Origin: Enhygromyxa salina
GTDB lineage: Bacteria; Myxococcota_A; Polyangia; Nannocystales; Nannocystaceae
Assembly: GCF_000737335.2 (NCBI RefSeq)
Contig: NZ_JMCC02000003.1
Span: 62,001 to 126,000, forward strand
Length of the DNA stretch: 64,000 nt
Direction of reading: 5' to 3'
The first letter of the stretch is position 1, and each line of letters opens with the position of its first letter. The notes below the pieces were generated by a model that was not told the origin of the DNA, ran no database searches, and was given only the letters and a program-made list of their open reading frames with translations. Positions 8,762-21,441 of the stretch are shown here, in pieces. Both the position numbers and the translations under genes were made by a program.

Positions 8762-10057
8762 GTGAGCGCAGCCAAGCCGCGAGGGTTCGTCACCCCCGAG
8801 TTCGCGCCGCTGGTCCGCGCCCTCGAGCTCTACGTGCCCGCCCGCGGCCCCGGTGGCGCCGTGCTCAGCGTGCATCACCGCGGTCAGCTCGTCGCCAACC
8901 TCGCGGTTGGAACCCGGGATCGGGACGGCGCGCTGATGCAGCCCGAGACCCTGGTGATGGGTCTCTCAACGGTCAAGGGCGTGACGGCGACGCTGCTGCA
9001 CATCATCGCCGATCGCGGGATCATTGATCTCGCCGCACCGGTCGCGCGCTACTGGCCGGAGTTCGCCCAAGCTGGCAAGCGGGACATCACCGTCCACGAG
9101 CTCGTCTCGCACCGCGCGGGGCTCTACATGTTGCCCGACACGATCGAGCGCATCGAGGATATCTATGATTGGGAGCGCATGGTCGGCGCCCTCGCGCGGG
9201 CCAAGCCTGCGCACGCGCCTGGGCGGGATCTTGGCTACCACGCGTGGACCTTTGGCTGGCTGGTCGGCGAGCTGTTGCAGCGCGCGACCGGGGCCTTGTT
9301 CTCCGACTTGCTGCGCGAGTGCATCGCCAAGCCGCTGGCGCTGACTGGTTGCTACATTGGGCTGCCGGACTCAGAGCACCATCGCGTCGCCAAGATCATC
9401 CAAGTCCAGACTGGAGAGCCGCCACGCTCGGGAGCAGCCCGCTCGCTGGTCTCGCAGGCGCCCGCGCTGGCCCAGGCGGGGATCGGCATGGGTATTGGGT
9501 TGGGCAGCAAAGTCACCCGCGCGCTCGGTCTGCGCTTTGATCCCGCCCAGGCGATGCGAGCGATGGCCCCCCCGGGGCTCTCACAGCTCAACCTGAACGC
9601 GCCCGCGTTCTTGCGGGCCGTGATCCCCTCGGTCAACGGGGTGTTCGACGCGATCTCGCTGTCGCGCATCTACGCGGCGCTGGCCAACGGCGGCGAGCTT
9701 GGTGGGGTGCGTCTGTTGTCGCGCGCCGCGATCGATCGGGCCCGCGCAGATCAGAGCGTTGGGCTTGGGCGCGTGATCCCATTCCCGCTGCGGGTGAAGA
9801 TGGGCTACCACCGGCCAGTGTCGCTGGGCGTGCGGGTGTCCATGTTTGGCCGCGACCGGGATCTTGGGATCGCCAGCGCAGATGCATTTGGGCACTTTGG
9901 GTTGGGTGGCTCGGGGGCGTGGGCGGATCCAGAGCGCGAGCTCTCGGTGGCGGTGGTCACGAATTGTTTTGTGGGTCGTCTGCCCGCCGACCTGCGCACG
10001 GTTGGGGTGTGTACGGCGGCCAATTTCGCCGCGGATCGCCGATCACCGAGTTCGTGA
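8762..10057 (+). CDS. beta-lactamase-fold serine hydrolase (class C/esterase family)
   Basis: Protein of 431 residues without a signal peptide, so probably cytoplasmic. It belongs to the penicillin-binding/class C beta-lactamase-like hydrolases that mostly act as esterases. The SxxK motif STVK places the nucleophile at Ser69 and the base at Lys72. Tyr159 in GYHAWTFGWLVGEL matches the Y-x-A/N second motif of the EstB/LACTB-type members. HFGLGGSGAWADP near the C-terminus stands in for the KTG box. The start is GTG at 8762, nine nt after the preceding lipoprotein gene, so the two may be co-transcribed. The substrate cannot be read from the sequence. Confidence 0.85.
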   Translation: MSAAKPRGFVTPEFAPLVRALELYVPARGPGGAVLSVHHRGQLVANLAVGTRDRDGALMQPETLVMGLSTVKGVTATLLHIIADRGIIDLAAPVARYWPEFAQAGKRDITVHELVSHRAGLYMLPDTIERIEDIYDWERMVGALARAKPAHAPGRDLGYHAWTFGWLVGELLQRATGALFSDLLRECIAKPLALTGCYIGLPDSEHHRVAKIIQVQTGEPPRSGAARSLVSQAPALAQAGIGMGIGLGSKVTRALGLRFDPAQAMRAMAPPGLSQLNLNAPAFLRAVIPSVNGVFDAISLSRIYAALANGGELGGVRLLSRAAIDRARADQSVGLGRVIPFPLRVKMGYHRPVSLGVRVSMFGRDRDLGIASADAFGHFGLGGSGAWADPERELSVAVVTNCFVGRLPADLRTVGVCTAANFAADRRSPSS

Positions 10058-10440
10058 TGGGCGACGCGATGTGAGATCGCGCGTACAGCCCATTCGATCC
10101 ACCCGGGCTTCAGCTTCACGGTCGCGTACAGATGACCAACATTGGCGACCAATTCAAAACCGGCGCGACGTGTCCAACCAGCGGATCGTATGTATTCGAT
10201 CGATACGCCGACGCTCCATCCACAACCCCCCAGCCCACGCAGGACGAGCGCGTGATCCCGATGACGCGAGGTAACCCCTTCCCTCCCGTCAGGTCGACGA
10301 ATGCCGCGGCCTGGTGGAAGTTGCAGCGCATCAGCTGAGCTCGAGCACGGTGGCCTCGGGGAGCTTGGCTCACCGAGGCCACCCTCTCGCGTATACCGGG
10401 AGGGATTGCGCACCGAAGCCCGCGGAGGTCTACTGTTCGG
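10058..10440. other. intergenic stretch with one hairpin
   Basis: I see no convincing gene in these 383 bases; short open frames on both strands lack family signals. The only structure is an 11-bp perfect inverted repeat at 10349-10359 and 10373-10383 with a 13-nt loop. It lies 58 bases upstream of the next start and has no T-run on either strand. Confidence 0.5.
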
Positions 10441-11331
10441 GTGACCGATGCCGCTCGACCTCGCTCGATCCTTGGCCTGCTCGCGCGCTTGGTGTGGCTT
10501 CGCCGCGGCGTCGCGCTGCCGCTGGCCGGGTTGGCGATCTTGTTGTTCGTGGGCAGCCAGCGCGCGTGCCCAGAGCCGGGCCTGCGGGTGGCCACCTTCA
10601 ACATTCGCAACTTCCCCGAGAGCCCGGGGCAGATCGACGGCGCGTTCGAGACGATCAAGGCGCTCGAGGTGCCGGTGATCGCGGTCCAAGAGATCAACGA
10701 TCCGGTCGCGTTTGCGGCGGCGGCCAAGCGGCAGCTGGGCAAGAGCTGGCGCGCGGAGTTTGGGCCCTACGCTGGAACGGAGCGGCCGCTGCTTCCGGGG
10801 GTGCTCTACAATGGCTACCACTACGAGCTCGACTATGCGCGCTTGCATCGTGGGACCCAGACCAAGGGCAGCGGCCGGCCCGTGCTCGAGGTTCGGCTGT
10901 TCGACCGCAACGGCGGGCCGACGCTGCGGGTGTTCGTCGTGCACCTGCGAGCGGGTGGTGATGGGGTCGAGACCCGGCGTGCGCAGCTGCAGGTGCTGAC
11001 GGGGATCGTGCGCCGCTCGGCGCGGGGGGGTGATCAGGTGATCGTGATGGGTGACTTCAACTCGACGGGTGAGGTCGACCGGGTGAACCTCGGGCAGTTT
11101 GCGGGTGACACGGGGCTGCACTGGACCACGCAAGAGCTGGGGTGTACGGCCTATTGGCGGCCGCAGAACACCTGCCTTGGCAGCGCGCTGGACCACGTGT
11201 TCACCAGCCGGCCGGCGGGGGAGGCTGTGGCGCGTGGGCCGTGTGAGAGCGTTGGCTGCGAGCCGGGGGAGAGCTGCCCGGTGTTTTATGATCAGGTGTC
11301 GGACCACTGCCCGGTGACGGTCGCGTTTTGA
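10441..11331 (+). CDS. membrane-anchored endonuclease/exonuclease/phosphatase-family protein
   Basis: Protein of 296 residues. An N-terminal hydrophobic helix at about residues 20-40 anchors it, and the catalytic domain would lie outside the membrane. EEP-fold motifs are in order: VATFNIRNF, AVQEIND with the metal-binding Glu, VVHLRAG, VMGDFNS with the Asp/Asn pair, and the final SDHCPV with the catalytic Asp-His. The family contains metal-dependent nucleases, phosphodiesterases and sphingomyelinases. Two CxxxxC pairs before the last motif suggest disulfides, which fits an extracytoplasmic location. The start is GTG. A nuclease or lipid phosphodiesterase role is inference. Confidence 0.85.
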   Translation: MTDAARPRSILGLLARLVWLRRGVALPLAGLAILLFVGSQRACPEPGLRVATFNIRNFPESPGQIDGAFETIKALEVPVIAVQEINDPVAFAAAAKRQLGKSWRAEFGPYAGTERPLLPGVLYNGYHYELDYARLHRGTQTKGSGRPVLEVRLFDRNGGPTLRVFVVHLRAGGDGVETRRAQLQVLTGIVRRSARGGDQVIVMGDFNSTGEVDRVNLGQFAGDTGLHWTTQELGCTAYWRPQNTCLGSALDHVFTSRPAGEAVARGPCESVGCEPGESCPVFYDQVSDHCPVTVAF

Positions 11332-11359
11332 GGCGGCGGGCCGACGCGATAGCGCTCGC

Positions 11360-11602
11360 TCAACGCGGCGGTTGCTCGGGCCGGCACGCGAGCGGCTTGT
11401 CATCTTCAGGTGTGAAGCACGAGCCGTCCACGGTCTCGCCCTCGCGACCTTCGAACGAACACGCGTCCCCGCTCGCCTTGTCGACGCAAGCTTCAACAGC
11501 CTCGCGAGGCGGCCGCGGAGGATGGTCACCGCCGGATCCACCGGGCGGGCTTGCGAGGAGCGCGAACAGAAACGACTCGAGTAGAAGCGCTGTGATCGTC
11601 AT
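11360..11602 (-). CDS. small exported protein with paired cysteines
   Basis: About 80 residues from the ATG at 11602; the open frame continues 57 nt upstream, but this start leaves a short hydrophobic signal (TITALLLESFLFALLA). The mature part is Pro/Gly-rich, then has EACVDKASGDACSFEG and DGSCFTPEDDKPLAC. That Cys spacing is typical of a small exported protein type I have seen in varied bacteria, without known function. It converges on the EEP-family gene. Confidence 0.55.
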   Translation of the reverse strand: MTITALLLESFLFALLASPPGGSGGDHPPRPPREAVEACVDKASGDACSFEGREGETVDGSCFTPEDDKPLACRPEQPPR

Positions 11603-11730
11603 CGCGGTAGTGCTTAGCGATACGCGTTCCGACGCAAAACTATAAGCAATATCAAGCACTTAGAATCAGCGCCGGACCCCCGAGTGCCGATCTCGCCGGC
11701 CCTCACCTGCCAACTCGGCACCCCGCCCGT

Positions 11731-13416
11731 TCACCCAACCGGATCGCAGATCCCACCATTCTCGATCTGCGCATTGGTCCGAAAGGTGTTCAGCTCCAAC
11801 CAATGCTTGTCTTCATACTGCGGAATCGTGCCATCCTCGCGCACGTTTGTGACGTGATAGGTATGCTGATTCCAGATCCGCCGGGCCTGGATCCACCGAT
11901 TCTCGGCGTCCTGAAACACCTGCACGGTCGGAAACGGATTGGCGTCCCCGCTGTACACAAATGGATGGCTCGAGCCAACGACGATCTCCGCTGAGCCGTC
12001 GTTGTCAACGTCGACGACGATCGGGTACTCGACGACCGTCGCGCTGCTGCGCGCTTGCTGGACCACCGGCGCGCCACCCTGGCCGAACGCCCAGATGAAG
12101 TTCTCGTCGCCGTACATGGCCTCGGCCCCGTTGTCGCCCAGGAAGTCAAACGCGGTGCTGCCAGCCGAGCCGCTGCCGTCGTCAACGGCGACGTCCCAGA
12201 TCACGCCGCCCATCTGGTTGTAGACGGCAAACCGGCTGCCTGCGCCCACGCAGAAGTCCGCGATGTCGTCACCGTTCATGTCGTGGACCGCTGGCGGACG
12301 CGCGTAGTTGAAGCCACCGACTGGTTTGAGACCGCTGAACTTGACGGTGCCGTCGTGCTCGAGCACCGAGATCCCGGTGTTCGAGGCAATCACGATCTCG
12401 GGGTCGTCGTCGTCGTCCATGTTGGCGACGGCCGTGAACCCGGAGCCCACGCCTGCGCTGTCGTAGTAGAGCGACCCATCGTAGCGATACGCGGCGGTTG
12501 GATGGATGATCTCCATGTAGTCGTCGCCGTCGAGGTCCGCGGCCACGGTCGCGGGACTCCACTGGTTGGTGGTGTTGCTGGTCCACAGCACCTGCCCGTT
12601 GTGGTCGAGCACGATGTTCTCGAAGATGATCTCGACGTCGCCGTCGGTGTCGATGTCGGCCAGCGCGATCGCAGGACCGGTGCCGGCGTGCGGGGCCGCA
12701 GCGACCGAGGCGCTCTCCCACTTCAGGGTGCCGTCGTGCTCGAAGCAGTAGATCGTGTTCTGGTTGGACTGCACCAGGATCTCGGAGACCCCGTCGTCGT
12801 CGATGTCGCCGAGCGCAGGCGTGGTCCGCCAATTGACCGGCTGGGGGATCTTGAAGTGCAGCGCCCCGGTCTCACCGTCGAGCACGTACAGGTTGCCGGG
12901 GTTGGGCGCGGTCGGGAACGCGAGCAAGACGACGTCGGGGATGTCGCAAAGATCGATCTCGCCGTCGTCGTTGTCGTCGGTGAGGTTGGCGACCAGCGGG
13001 GTCGTGAGGGTCTGGTGGTTGCCGTCGTCGGGCGTGAACGCCCACTGCAAGACCGGCTCGAAGCTGTTGGCGGGGGCGACCTCCTCGCACGGGCCCATGC
13101 CGTCGCCGTCTTCTTGGACCTTGCACAGATCCCCGGTGTTGCCGGGCACGTCGGTCATGGTTGGTTCGACGTCGAACTTCACTGGGTCGTCGTCACCGTC
13201 GCCATCACCATCACCATCACCATCGCCATCACCGGGATCGCCGTCGCCGTCACCGGGATCGCCGTCACCGTCTCCGTCTCCGTCACCGCTGGATGCGCTG
13301 GTCTCTGCGCTCAGCGTGAAGGTGTTTGGCCCCTCGCCCTCACCCGATCCACTGTCACCGCATCCAACAACCAGGCCAGAGACAAACGCAAGCCCACCAA
13401 GACGTCGCAGCCGCAT
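11731..13416 (-). CDS. FG-GAP/VCBS-repeat lipoprotein with Gly-Asp linker
   Basis: Surface lipoprotein of about 561 residues. The ATG at 13416 gives a signal peptide with lipobox VVGC; the open frame starts 30 nt earlier. A long GDGDGD linker follows, then at least six calcium-loop repeats of the type DIDDDGVSEILV, DIDTDGDVEIIF, DLDGDDYMEII, DMDDDDDPEIVI-like and DVDNDGSAEIVV. These are the DxDxDG motifs of integrin-like FG-GAP or VCBS beta-propellers, so Ca2+ binding is expected. A C-terminal segment with WNQHTYHVTNV follows the propeller. A similar tail occurs in related myxobacterial propeller proteins. It lies 3' of the next linker lipoprotein on the same strand. Confidence 0.88.
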   Translation of the reverse strand: MRLRRLGGLAFVSGLVVGCGDSGSGEGEGPNTFTLSAETSASSGDGDGDGDGDPGDGDGDPGDGDGDGDGDGDGDDDPVKFDVEPTMTDVPGNTGDLCKVQEDGDGMGPCEEVAPANSFEPVLQWAFTPDDGNHQTLTTPLVANLTDDNDDGEIDLCDIPDVVLLAFPTAPNPGNLYVLDGETGALHFKIPQPVNWRTTPALGDIDDDGVSEILVQSNQNTIYCFEHDGTLKWESASVAAAPHAGTGPAIALADIDTDGDVEIIFENIVLDHNGQVLWTSNTTNQWSPATVAADLDGDDYMEIIHPTAAYRYDGSLYYDSAGVGSGFTAVANMDDDDDPEIVIASNTGISVLEHDGTVKFSGLKPVGGFNYARPPAVHDMNGDDIADFCVGAGSRFAVYNQMGGVIWDVAVDDGSGSAGSTAFDFLGDNGAEAMYGDENFIWAFGQGGAPVVQQARSSATVVEYPIVVDVDNDGSAEIVVGSSHPFVYSGDANPFPTVQVFQDAENRWIQARRIWNQHTYHVTNVREDGTIPQYEDKHWLELNTFRTNAQIENGGICDPVG

Positions 13417-13458
13417 GGCCGCCAGTATCACTGATGTCCGGGTCACTCGCTAGGTCTG

Positions 13459-13494
13459 AACGCGGGCGCCTCGGACAACCGAGACGCCCGCGTT
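13459..13494 (-). terminator. hairpin, probable terminator
   Basis: A 16-bp inverted repeat with one mismatch and a 4-nt loop (13459-13474 with 13479-13494), rich in G and C. It lies about 165 nt downstream of the stop of the IgGFc-binding-type lipoprotein gene, in the gap before the FG-GAP gene. No clear U-run follows. Confidence 0.4.
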
Positions 13495-13657
13495 CGACCG
13501 GTAGGCCCGTCCCACGACGCCAGATACGCCTCTGCCCACCGAATGCCTGCGTCGCAAAACCTCGAAGTATGCCCGATACGACTTCGGCTTCGCTCCTTGG
13601 CCTCGGCGCGCAGCGACGCATCTGACGACGCCCGCGGAACTTCCACACCCTGCTGGA

Positions 13658-15664
<2,007 letters not shown>

Positions 15665-15860
15665 GTCGTGATCATCCCACCTGTGCCCGGAGCTCACAAG
15701 CAACAGTATGTGTCCTCCGGTTCAATGAAGTCCGGCGACCACGCTGTTCAGGCGGTCCGTGGGCCGCGCGACCCGCCGGCTTCGGCCGCGCTTGGCCCCA
15801 GCATCGGCGCGACGCTGGAGCCACGGCTCGTGTATCCTGACCGCCCACGAGCCGATTCGG

Positions 15861-17402
<1,542 letters not shown>

Positions 17403-17472
17403 ATGCCGTGAGTGCCATGAATGCCGTGACCGCTGCGAGCGACTCTGGGTTTGGGCGCAACAGCGCGCGTCA

Positions 17473-18378
17473 CTACTTGGCGGCGTCGATGTCGGCGAGG
17501 CATGCGTCGTCGAATTCGACGGGCGGCTGCATGTTGATCAGCCGATCCAGGATCGAGTCGAGCGCGTCGGTGCTCGAGTACGCCCAATACATGACGCAGT
17601 CCGCGTTGGCGTCGTGGTCGCCGTGGTCCGGGTTTGGGTCACGGTGGTCCTCGACCATGGGCAGCCCGTTGTCGACCAGACCAATCACGTGGCCAAACTC
17701 GTGGGCCCAGATCAAGTACTCCGCCTCACGACACAGCTGGTCTTGCAGCGGCCCAAGGATCGCGGCCATGCAGTTGGATTGGATCGTGTCCTTGAACATC
17801 ATGATCGTCGAGCCCCACGCGTAACCCAAGATCGCCCCGGACATCTCCTCGTCCTCCGCCGCGTGGCCGTCGACGAACATCACGTGGACCTTGACGGCGT
17901 CGTCGGGGATCTCGAGGTTGCGGTGCTCGCTCGCGGCTTGCGAACGATCGGCGGGTGTCCACGCGCCGTCGCCCTTGGGGGTGATCTCGTCGTCCCACAC
18001 AATCTCGATGCCAGCGGGCTTGTCGAGCATGCCCGAGAACAGCGTCACGATGTCTTCGGCGACCTCGGCCCGGGCTTCGAAGCCCGGGGTGGAGTCGAGC
18101 TCGATCACCAGCCGCGGGTAGGGATCGCTGCGAATCAGCTTGGCCCACTGAGGGAGCTCCTCACCCGTGTCGCCGTCGCCATCGCCGGCCTCGGCGTCCT
18201 CGGACCCGCTCTCCGAGCCCCCGCCCCCGGTCTCGTCGCCGCTCGCAGCATCCGTGTCCATCTGGGTATCCGAGGCATCCGCCGATGTATCGACGTTGCC
18301 GGTCGTTACATTCGCTGCACCGTCGTCGGTGCAGGCGATCAAACTCAGCGCGACCAGGACGAATGCAGGCTTGGACAT
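17473..18378 (-). CDS. zinc metalloprotease lipoprotein (HExxHxxGxxD)
   Basis: Lipoprotein of 301 residues with lipobox LIAC (Cys16) and an acidic Ser/Gly/Asp linker (about 45-73) ending in a short GDGDTG. The catalytic domain holds HEFGHVIGLVD (His226, Glu227, His230, Asp236), the extended zinc site of metzincin-like peptidases with Asp in the third ligand position. A following Cys/Met-containing segment (DCVMYW) could supply the Met-turn. Expected place is the outer membrane, facing outward or the periplasm. It diverges from the carboxypeptidase gene across a 306-bp gap. Confidence 0.85.
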   Translation of the reverse strand: MSKPAFVLVALSLIACTDDGAANVTTGNVDTSADASDTQMDTDAASGDETGGGGSESGSEDAEAGDGDGDTGEELPQWAKLIRSDPYPRLVIELDSTPGFEARAEVAEDIVTLFSGMLDKPAGIEIVWDDEITPKGDGAWTPADRSQAASEHRNLEIPDDAVKVHVMFVDGHAAEDEEMSGAILGYAWGSTIMMFKDTIQSNCMAAILGPLQDQLCREAEYLIWAHEFGHVIGLVDNGLPMVEDHRDPNPDHGDHDANADCVMYWAYSSTDALDSILDRLINMQPPVEFDDACLADIDAAK

Positions 18379-18557
18379 GGAGACAGGCTACCGACCTCGT
18401 GGATGCGCGACCCACGTGGCCACCGCGTGGCCGTCCTGCGCCTCGCAGCGCTTCGCTGCTTGCCGGCAGCCAGTCCGGTGCGCCAGTTGCGTGACGCCCC
18501 GCGAACCCCACTGACGTCGGGGAGACCCCCACACCCATGCTCGATTTTCGACATCGA

Positions 18558-18584
18558 CTGGCAATTTTGCCAGGTGTAAACACC
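18558..18584. promoter_or_regulatory. two adjacent palindromes, possible operator
   Basis: CTGGCAA-TT-TTGCCAG (18558-18573) is directly followed by GGTGT-AA-ACACC (18573-18584). Both are perfect inverted repeats in the 306-bp gap between the divergent metalloprotease and M14 peptidase genes, about 100 nt upstream of the latter. The flanking bases are AT-richer than the surroundings. The rest of the gap holds no gene that I can support. Confidence 0.35.
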
Positions 18585-18684
18585 ACATTCTTTGTTGATA
18601 GTGCGCCCCGTCAATGACGGCTCTTTTGGGGCCCATGACTATCTCTCAGCTCGGGCGGGGCTTCTCGTCCGGTTCCAGGTACAC

Positions 18685-20439
18685 ATGCGCACATCACACT
18701 CCGTTCTTTCATCGTATTTTGGTCCTCGCTCACGCCGTCGGCCCACCCAATTGTTGGCAATTCCATGCCTCGCGCTGTCGTTGGGCGGCTGTGTTGGCAG
18801 TGAAGGCCCGTCGGAAGCCGAGCCAAGCGGCGCGGCCGAGCAAGACGCGGACGCAGGCCAACTCGGCGCGGATCCAGTCGGCGCCACAATGCTGGTTCAC
18901 GTCGAATACCAGACCGAGGAGAAGCTCAATTGGTTGGTGAGTGAATTTGACGTGCTCGAGCACGCCGACCGGGCGAAGGGCTATGTGGCCATGCTCGTCG
19001 AGCCCGAGAGCTACGAGCGGCTGCTCGATGAGGGCTTCGCGGTCGAGATCCAACATGAGCCAACCGAGGAGCTCGCCAGCATGGTCAGCGGATTCCGCTC
19101 GATCTCCGGCTACGCCTGCTACCGCACCGTCGAAGAGACCGCGACGGACATGAGCACGCTGGCCTCGGACTACTCTGATCTGGTCGAGCTCATTGATATT
19201 GGCGACTCATGGGACAAGGTCACGCCAGGCGGCTCGAGCGGCTACGACATCGCGGGCATGATCGTGACCAACGAGAATATCGCTGGCCCCAAGCCGCGCT
19301 TCTTCTTGATGGGCTCGATCCACGCGCGTGAGTACGCGACGGCCGAGCTCGCGATTCGCTTCGCCGAAGAGATGATCACCAACTACGGCACGGATCCCGA
19401 CGCGACCTGGCTGCTCGACAACTTCGAGCTTCACGTGGTGCCCCACGCCAACCCCGACGGCCGCAAGATCGCCGAGCAAGGCTACACCCAGCGCAAGAAC
19501 CGAAACACCAGCAGCGGATACTGCTCGTATCCGCCAACCTCGTACAGCCAGCACGGCGTTGACCTCAACCGCAATCACTCGTTCAAATTTGGCGGCGCGG
19601 GCACCAGCACCAGGGCGTGCAACCTGACCTACCGCAGGACCTCGGCGTCGGAGCCCGAGACCCAGGCGCTAGAGACCTACATGAGCTCGATCTTCGCGGA
19701 TCAGCGCGGCCCCAACGACAACGACGCGGCGCCGGCCGACACCACCGGCCTGATGATCACGCTGCACTCCTATAGCCCGCTGGTGCTGTTCCCGTGGAGC
19801 TGGAGCGCGGCCGGGGCCCCGAACCTCACCGAGCTGCGCACGCTTGGGCGCAAGTTTGGCTATCACAACGGGTACCCTGTCTGTCAGGCCCCCGTGTGCC
19901 TGTACGCGGCGAGCGGCTCAACCGACGACTGGGCCTACGGCACGCTCGGGATCGCGGCGTTCACCTTCGAGGTTGGCACCTCGTTCTTCCAGAGCTGCGC
20001 GAGCTTCGAGTCGACGATCGTGCCCGACAACTTCGCGGCGCTGCGCGAGGCGTTCAAGGCCGCTCGCCGCCCCTACCAGACCCCGGCCGGCCCCGACGCG
20101 ACCAGCGTCGCGGTCTCGGCCTCATCGGTGGTCGCGGGGACCAGCGTCACGCTGACCGCCGACATCGACGACACCCGCTACAACAGCAACGGCTGGGGTA
20201 GCGAGGCCACGCAGAACATCGCGGCGGCGCGCTACACGATCGACCAACCTTCGTGGTCGGGCGCGACAACCCACGCGATGGCAGCCACCGACGGGACCTT
20301 CAACGCGACCACCGAGGGCGCCACCACGACGATCGACACCACCGGGTGGACCGCGGGTCGCTACCTGCTCATGGTCGAGGGCCAAGACGCCAACGGCAAC
20401 TGGGGAGCCCCAAGCGCGGTGTTCCTCGACGTGCTGTAG
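18685..20439 (+). CDS. M14 zinc carboxypeptidase lipoprotein
   Basis: Secreted metallocarboxypeptidase of 584 residues from the ATG at 18685, which gives a signal and lipobox (LGGC). An N-terminal prodomain-like region precedes the catalytic domain. Zinc ligands are His213 and Glu216 in HAREY and His361 in LHSYS. The catalytic Glu is Glu429 in FTFEVGT. Substrate-side features VVPHANPDGR and GVDLNRNHSF are typical of M14A/B enzymes. A C-terminal beta domain (about 475-584) with a Trp-rich Ig-like pattern follows. It removes C-terminal residues from peptides outside the cell, which suits a predatory or scavenging life. Confidence 0.93.
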   Translation: MRTSHSVLSSYFGPRSRRRPTQLLAIPCLALSLGGCVGSEGPSEAEPSGAAEQDADAGQLGADPVGATMLVHVEYQTEEKLNWLVSEFDVLEHADRAKGYVAMLVEPESYERLLDEGFAVEIQHEPTEELASMVSGFRSISGYACYRTVEETATDMSTLASDYSDLVELIDIGDSWDKVTPGGSSGYDIAGMIVTNENIAGPKPRFFLMGSIHAREYATAELAIRFAEEMITNYGTDPDATWLLDNFELHVVPHANPDGRKIAEQGYTQRKNRNTSSGYCSYPPTSYSQHGVDLNRNHSFKFGGAGTSTRACNLTYRRTSASEPETQALETYMSSIFADQRGPNDNDAAPADTTGLMITLHSYSPLVLFPWSWSAAGAPNLTELRTLGRKFGYHNGYPVCQAPVCLYAASGSTDDWAYGTLGIAAFTFEVGTSFFQSCASFESTIVPDNFAALREAFKAARRPYQTPAGPDATSVAVSASSVVAGTSVTLTADIDDTRYNSNGWGSEATQNIAAARYTIDQPSWSGATTHAMAATDGTFNATTEGATTTIDTTGWTAGRYLLMVEGQDANGNWGAPSAVFLDVL

Positions 20440-20460
20440 CCGAGCTCGAGCCACAACACG

Positions 20461-20490
20461 GACGGCCGCGGGGGCAACCTCGCGGCCGTC
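20461..20490. terminator. bidirectional hairpin between convergent genes
   Basis: A perfect 10-bp stem (20461-20470 with 20481-20490) and 10-nt loop lie between the stop of the M14 gene and the stop of the LuxR-type gene, overlapping the latter's stop codon by two bases. The symmetric position suggests it ends transcription from both sides. Confidence 0.55.
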
Positions 20491-21247
20491 AGCGCTCGCC
20501 CAGACCGCACGAGAGCGCATGCATGAGCAGCTCGGCGTTGGTGCGGATCTTCAGCGCCGCCATGATGCGATACTTGTGAAACGCGACGGTGCGTGGGCTG
20601 ACCCCCAGCGCGGCGGCGATCTCTTTCATCGTCTGCCCGCGACTGAGCAGCCGCAAGACCTCGAGCTGGCGGACGGTCAACGGACCAAGTTCGGTCTGCC
20701 CCGTGGCGACCTCGCTCGGCTTGGTGTGATCGTTGGTGAGACCGCTTCGCAGCTGGGTCTGCGCGCGCGCGTGGTCACGGCGAAGCAGCGCGATCGCCAA
20801 CGCGGCGCAACAGGGGTGCGCGTCGTGTAGCTGGGGTGTTTGGGCGGGTCGATCGTTGCCGCCGTCGAGCACGAGCGCACCCACCGTTGCGCCGCCGATC
20901 CGCAGCCGGACCCCGAGGCGTGGCGAAATGCCTTCGGGTACGTGGTGGACGATCGCGTCCAAGCTCGGGTGGACGCGCTCGCGCCCGGGAGCCTGGTTGG
21001 CCTCGACGCTCCACGACTGCCAGCGCCAGAGCCCGCCAAGATCGGGACGCAACTCGAACAGCGCAGCGCAGCGCAGCCCCAGCACCTCGCCAAGATCGGC
21101 CAGCGAGGTCGCGACGACGGCGTCGAGCTCGGCGAGCGCGACCCCGACGACGCGGGAGGTGATCGCGGCGCCAAGTCGATCGAGGCCGCTGGGAGGTCTC
21201 GGTGCGGACGTACGTCGATCGCGGGAGGGCGTGGCTCGGTCGTTCAC
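20489..21247 (-). CDS. LuxR-type transcriptional regulator with GAF-like sensor region
   Basis: About 252 residues from the GTG at 21247; an upstream TTG at 21343 would add a charged, poorly structured stretch. The N-terminal 160 residues form a mixed alpha/beta region resembling a GAF sensor. The C-terminal 65 residues are a clear LuxR/FixJ helix-turn-helix: LTVRQLEVLRLLSRGQTMKEIAAALGVSPRTV followed by a KIRTNAELL helix. There is no receiver domain with a phosphoacceptor pocket, so activation is probably by ligand or protein contact. It converges on the M14 gene and diverges from the TonB-linked lipoproteins; a link to either is possible but unproven. Confidence 0.85.
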   Translation of the reverse strand: MNDRATPSRDRRTSAPRPPSGLDRLGAAITSRVVGVALAELDAVVATSLADLGEVLGLRCAALFELRPDLGGLWRWQSWSVEANQAPGRERVHPSLDAIVHHVPEGISPRLGVRLRIGGATVGALVLDGGNDRPAQTPQLHDAHPCCAALAIALLRRDHARAQTQLRSGLTNDHTKPSEVATGQTELGPLTVRQLEVLRLLSRGQTMKEIAAALGVSPRTVAFHKYRIMAALKIRTNAELLMHALSCGLGER

Positions 21248-21441
21248 TCGAAGCCTACCCAATGTCTCACGCCAGCGGACGCTCTGGCGCTCGCCGACTG
21301 TGTTCGAACGCACCGAACTCGCGGGTTGCGACTCCCCCACCAACGGGCTGTTGAGGCGCGCTGATTGGGCGCGCTGATTAGGCGTTCAACCCCGCCGTCC
21401 ACGGTGTTGACGGGCCCGCCCATCGCACTGAGACTGCCGCG

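Noticed and set aside
8762..10057. True class C beta-lactamase
   Set aside because: No signal peptide and no KTG box; the pattern fits cytoplasmic esterase-type relatives better.
10116..10440. Possible minus-strand coding in the gap before the EEP gene
   Set aside because: No start, no family signal and poor codon pattern.
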